NCBI GenBank assembly: GCA_031289895.1
Contig: JAITOP010000285.1
Location: forward strand, 1 to 5,887
Source: Prevotellaceae bacterium
Lineage (GTDB): Bacteria > Bacteroidota > Bacteroidia > Bacteroidales > UBA932
Length of the DNA: 5,887 nt
Direction of reading: 5' to 3'
Below are positions 5,881 through 5,887 of the stretch, in pieces (the stretch's first letter is position 1; each line of letters begins with the position of its first letter). The notes under the pieces are model-generated. The model saw only the letters and a program-made list of their open reading frames with translations. It did not search any database and was not told the origin of the DNA. Made by a program: the position numbers and the translations under genes.

Positions 5881-5887
5881 ATTAGGA

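Overview
The window looks like a Bacteroidota (Bacteroidetes) chromosomal segment, probably from an AT-rich member related to the Bacteroidales. Three things support this: a 'GG-Bacteroidales'-type natural product precursor, three GLPGLI-family proteins (a family largely confined to this phylum), and an outer membrane receptor with a CarboxypepD_reg-like N-terminal domain. Start codons are preceded by A-rich sequence rather than Shine-Dalgarno motifs. One promoter matches the Bacteroidota TTTG / TAnnTTTG consensus exactly. All genes lie on the + strand.

Layout: 1-59 is an upstream flank that may hold the last codons of another gene. 60-293 encodes a 77-residue peptide with a double-glycine leader and a small Cys/Gly-rich core. 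The gap 294-394 contains a perfect 14-bp inverted repeat (307-320 / 354-367) that could act as an attenuator or partial terminator. Three tandem GLPGLI paralogs follow (395-1348, 1354-2250, 2320-3228). The first two are separated by 5 nt. The third has its own 69-nt leader carrying a strong promoter candidate and two palindromes centred 30 bp apart. A TonB-dependent-receptor-like outer membrane protein (3235-5880) starts 6 nt after the third paralog and ends 7 nt before the window edge.

Working model (inference): the locus makes a secreted, possibly modified peptide together with periplasmic GLPGLI proteins and an outer membrane barrel, which could help the peptide across, or fold or receive it at, the outer membrane. 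No maturase, C39-peptidase ABC transporter, SusD-like lipoprotein or regulator is present in the window, so any such partners would have to lie outside it. The biochemical role of GLPGLI proteins is not known to me, and I assign none. No tRNA, rRNA, CRISPR array, insertion sequence or origin is visible.
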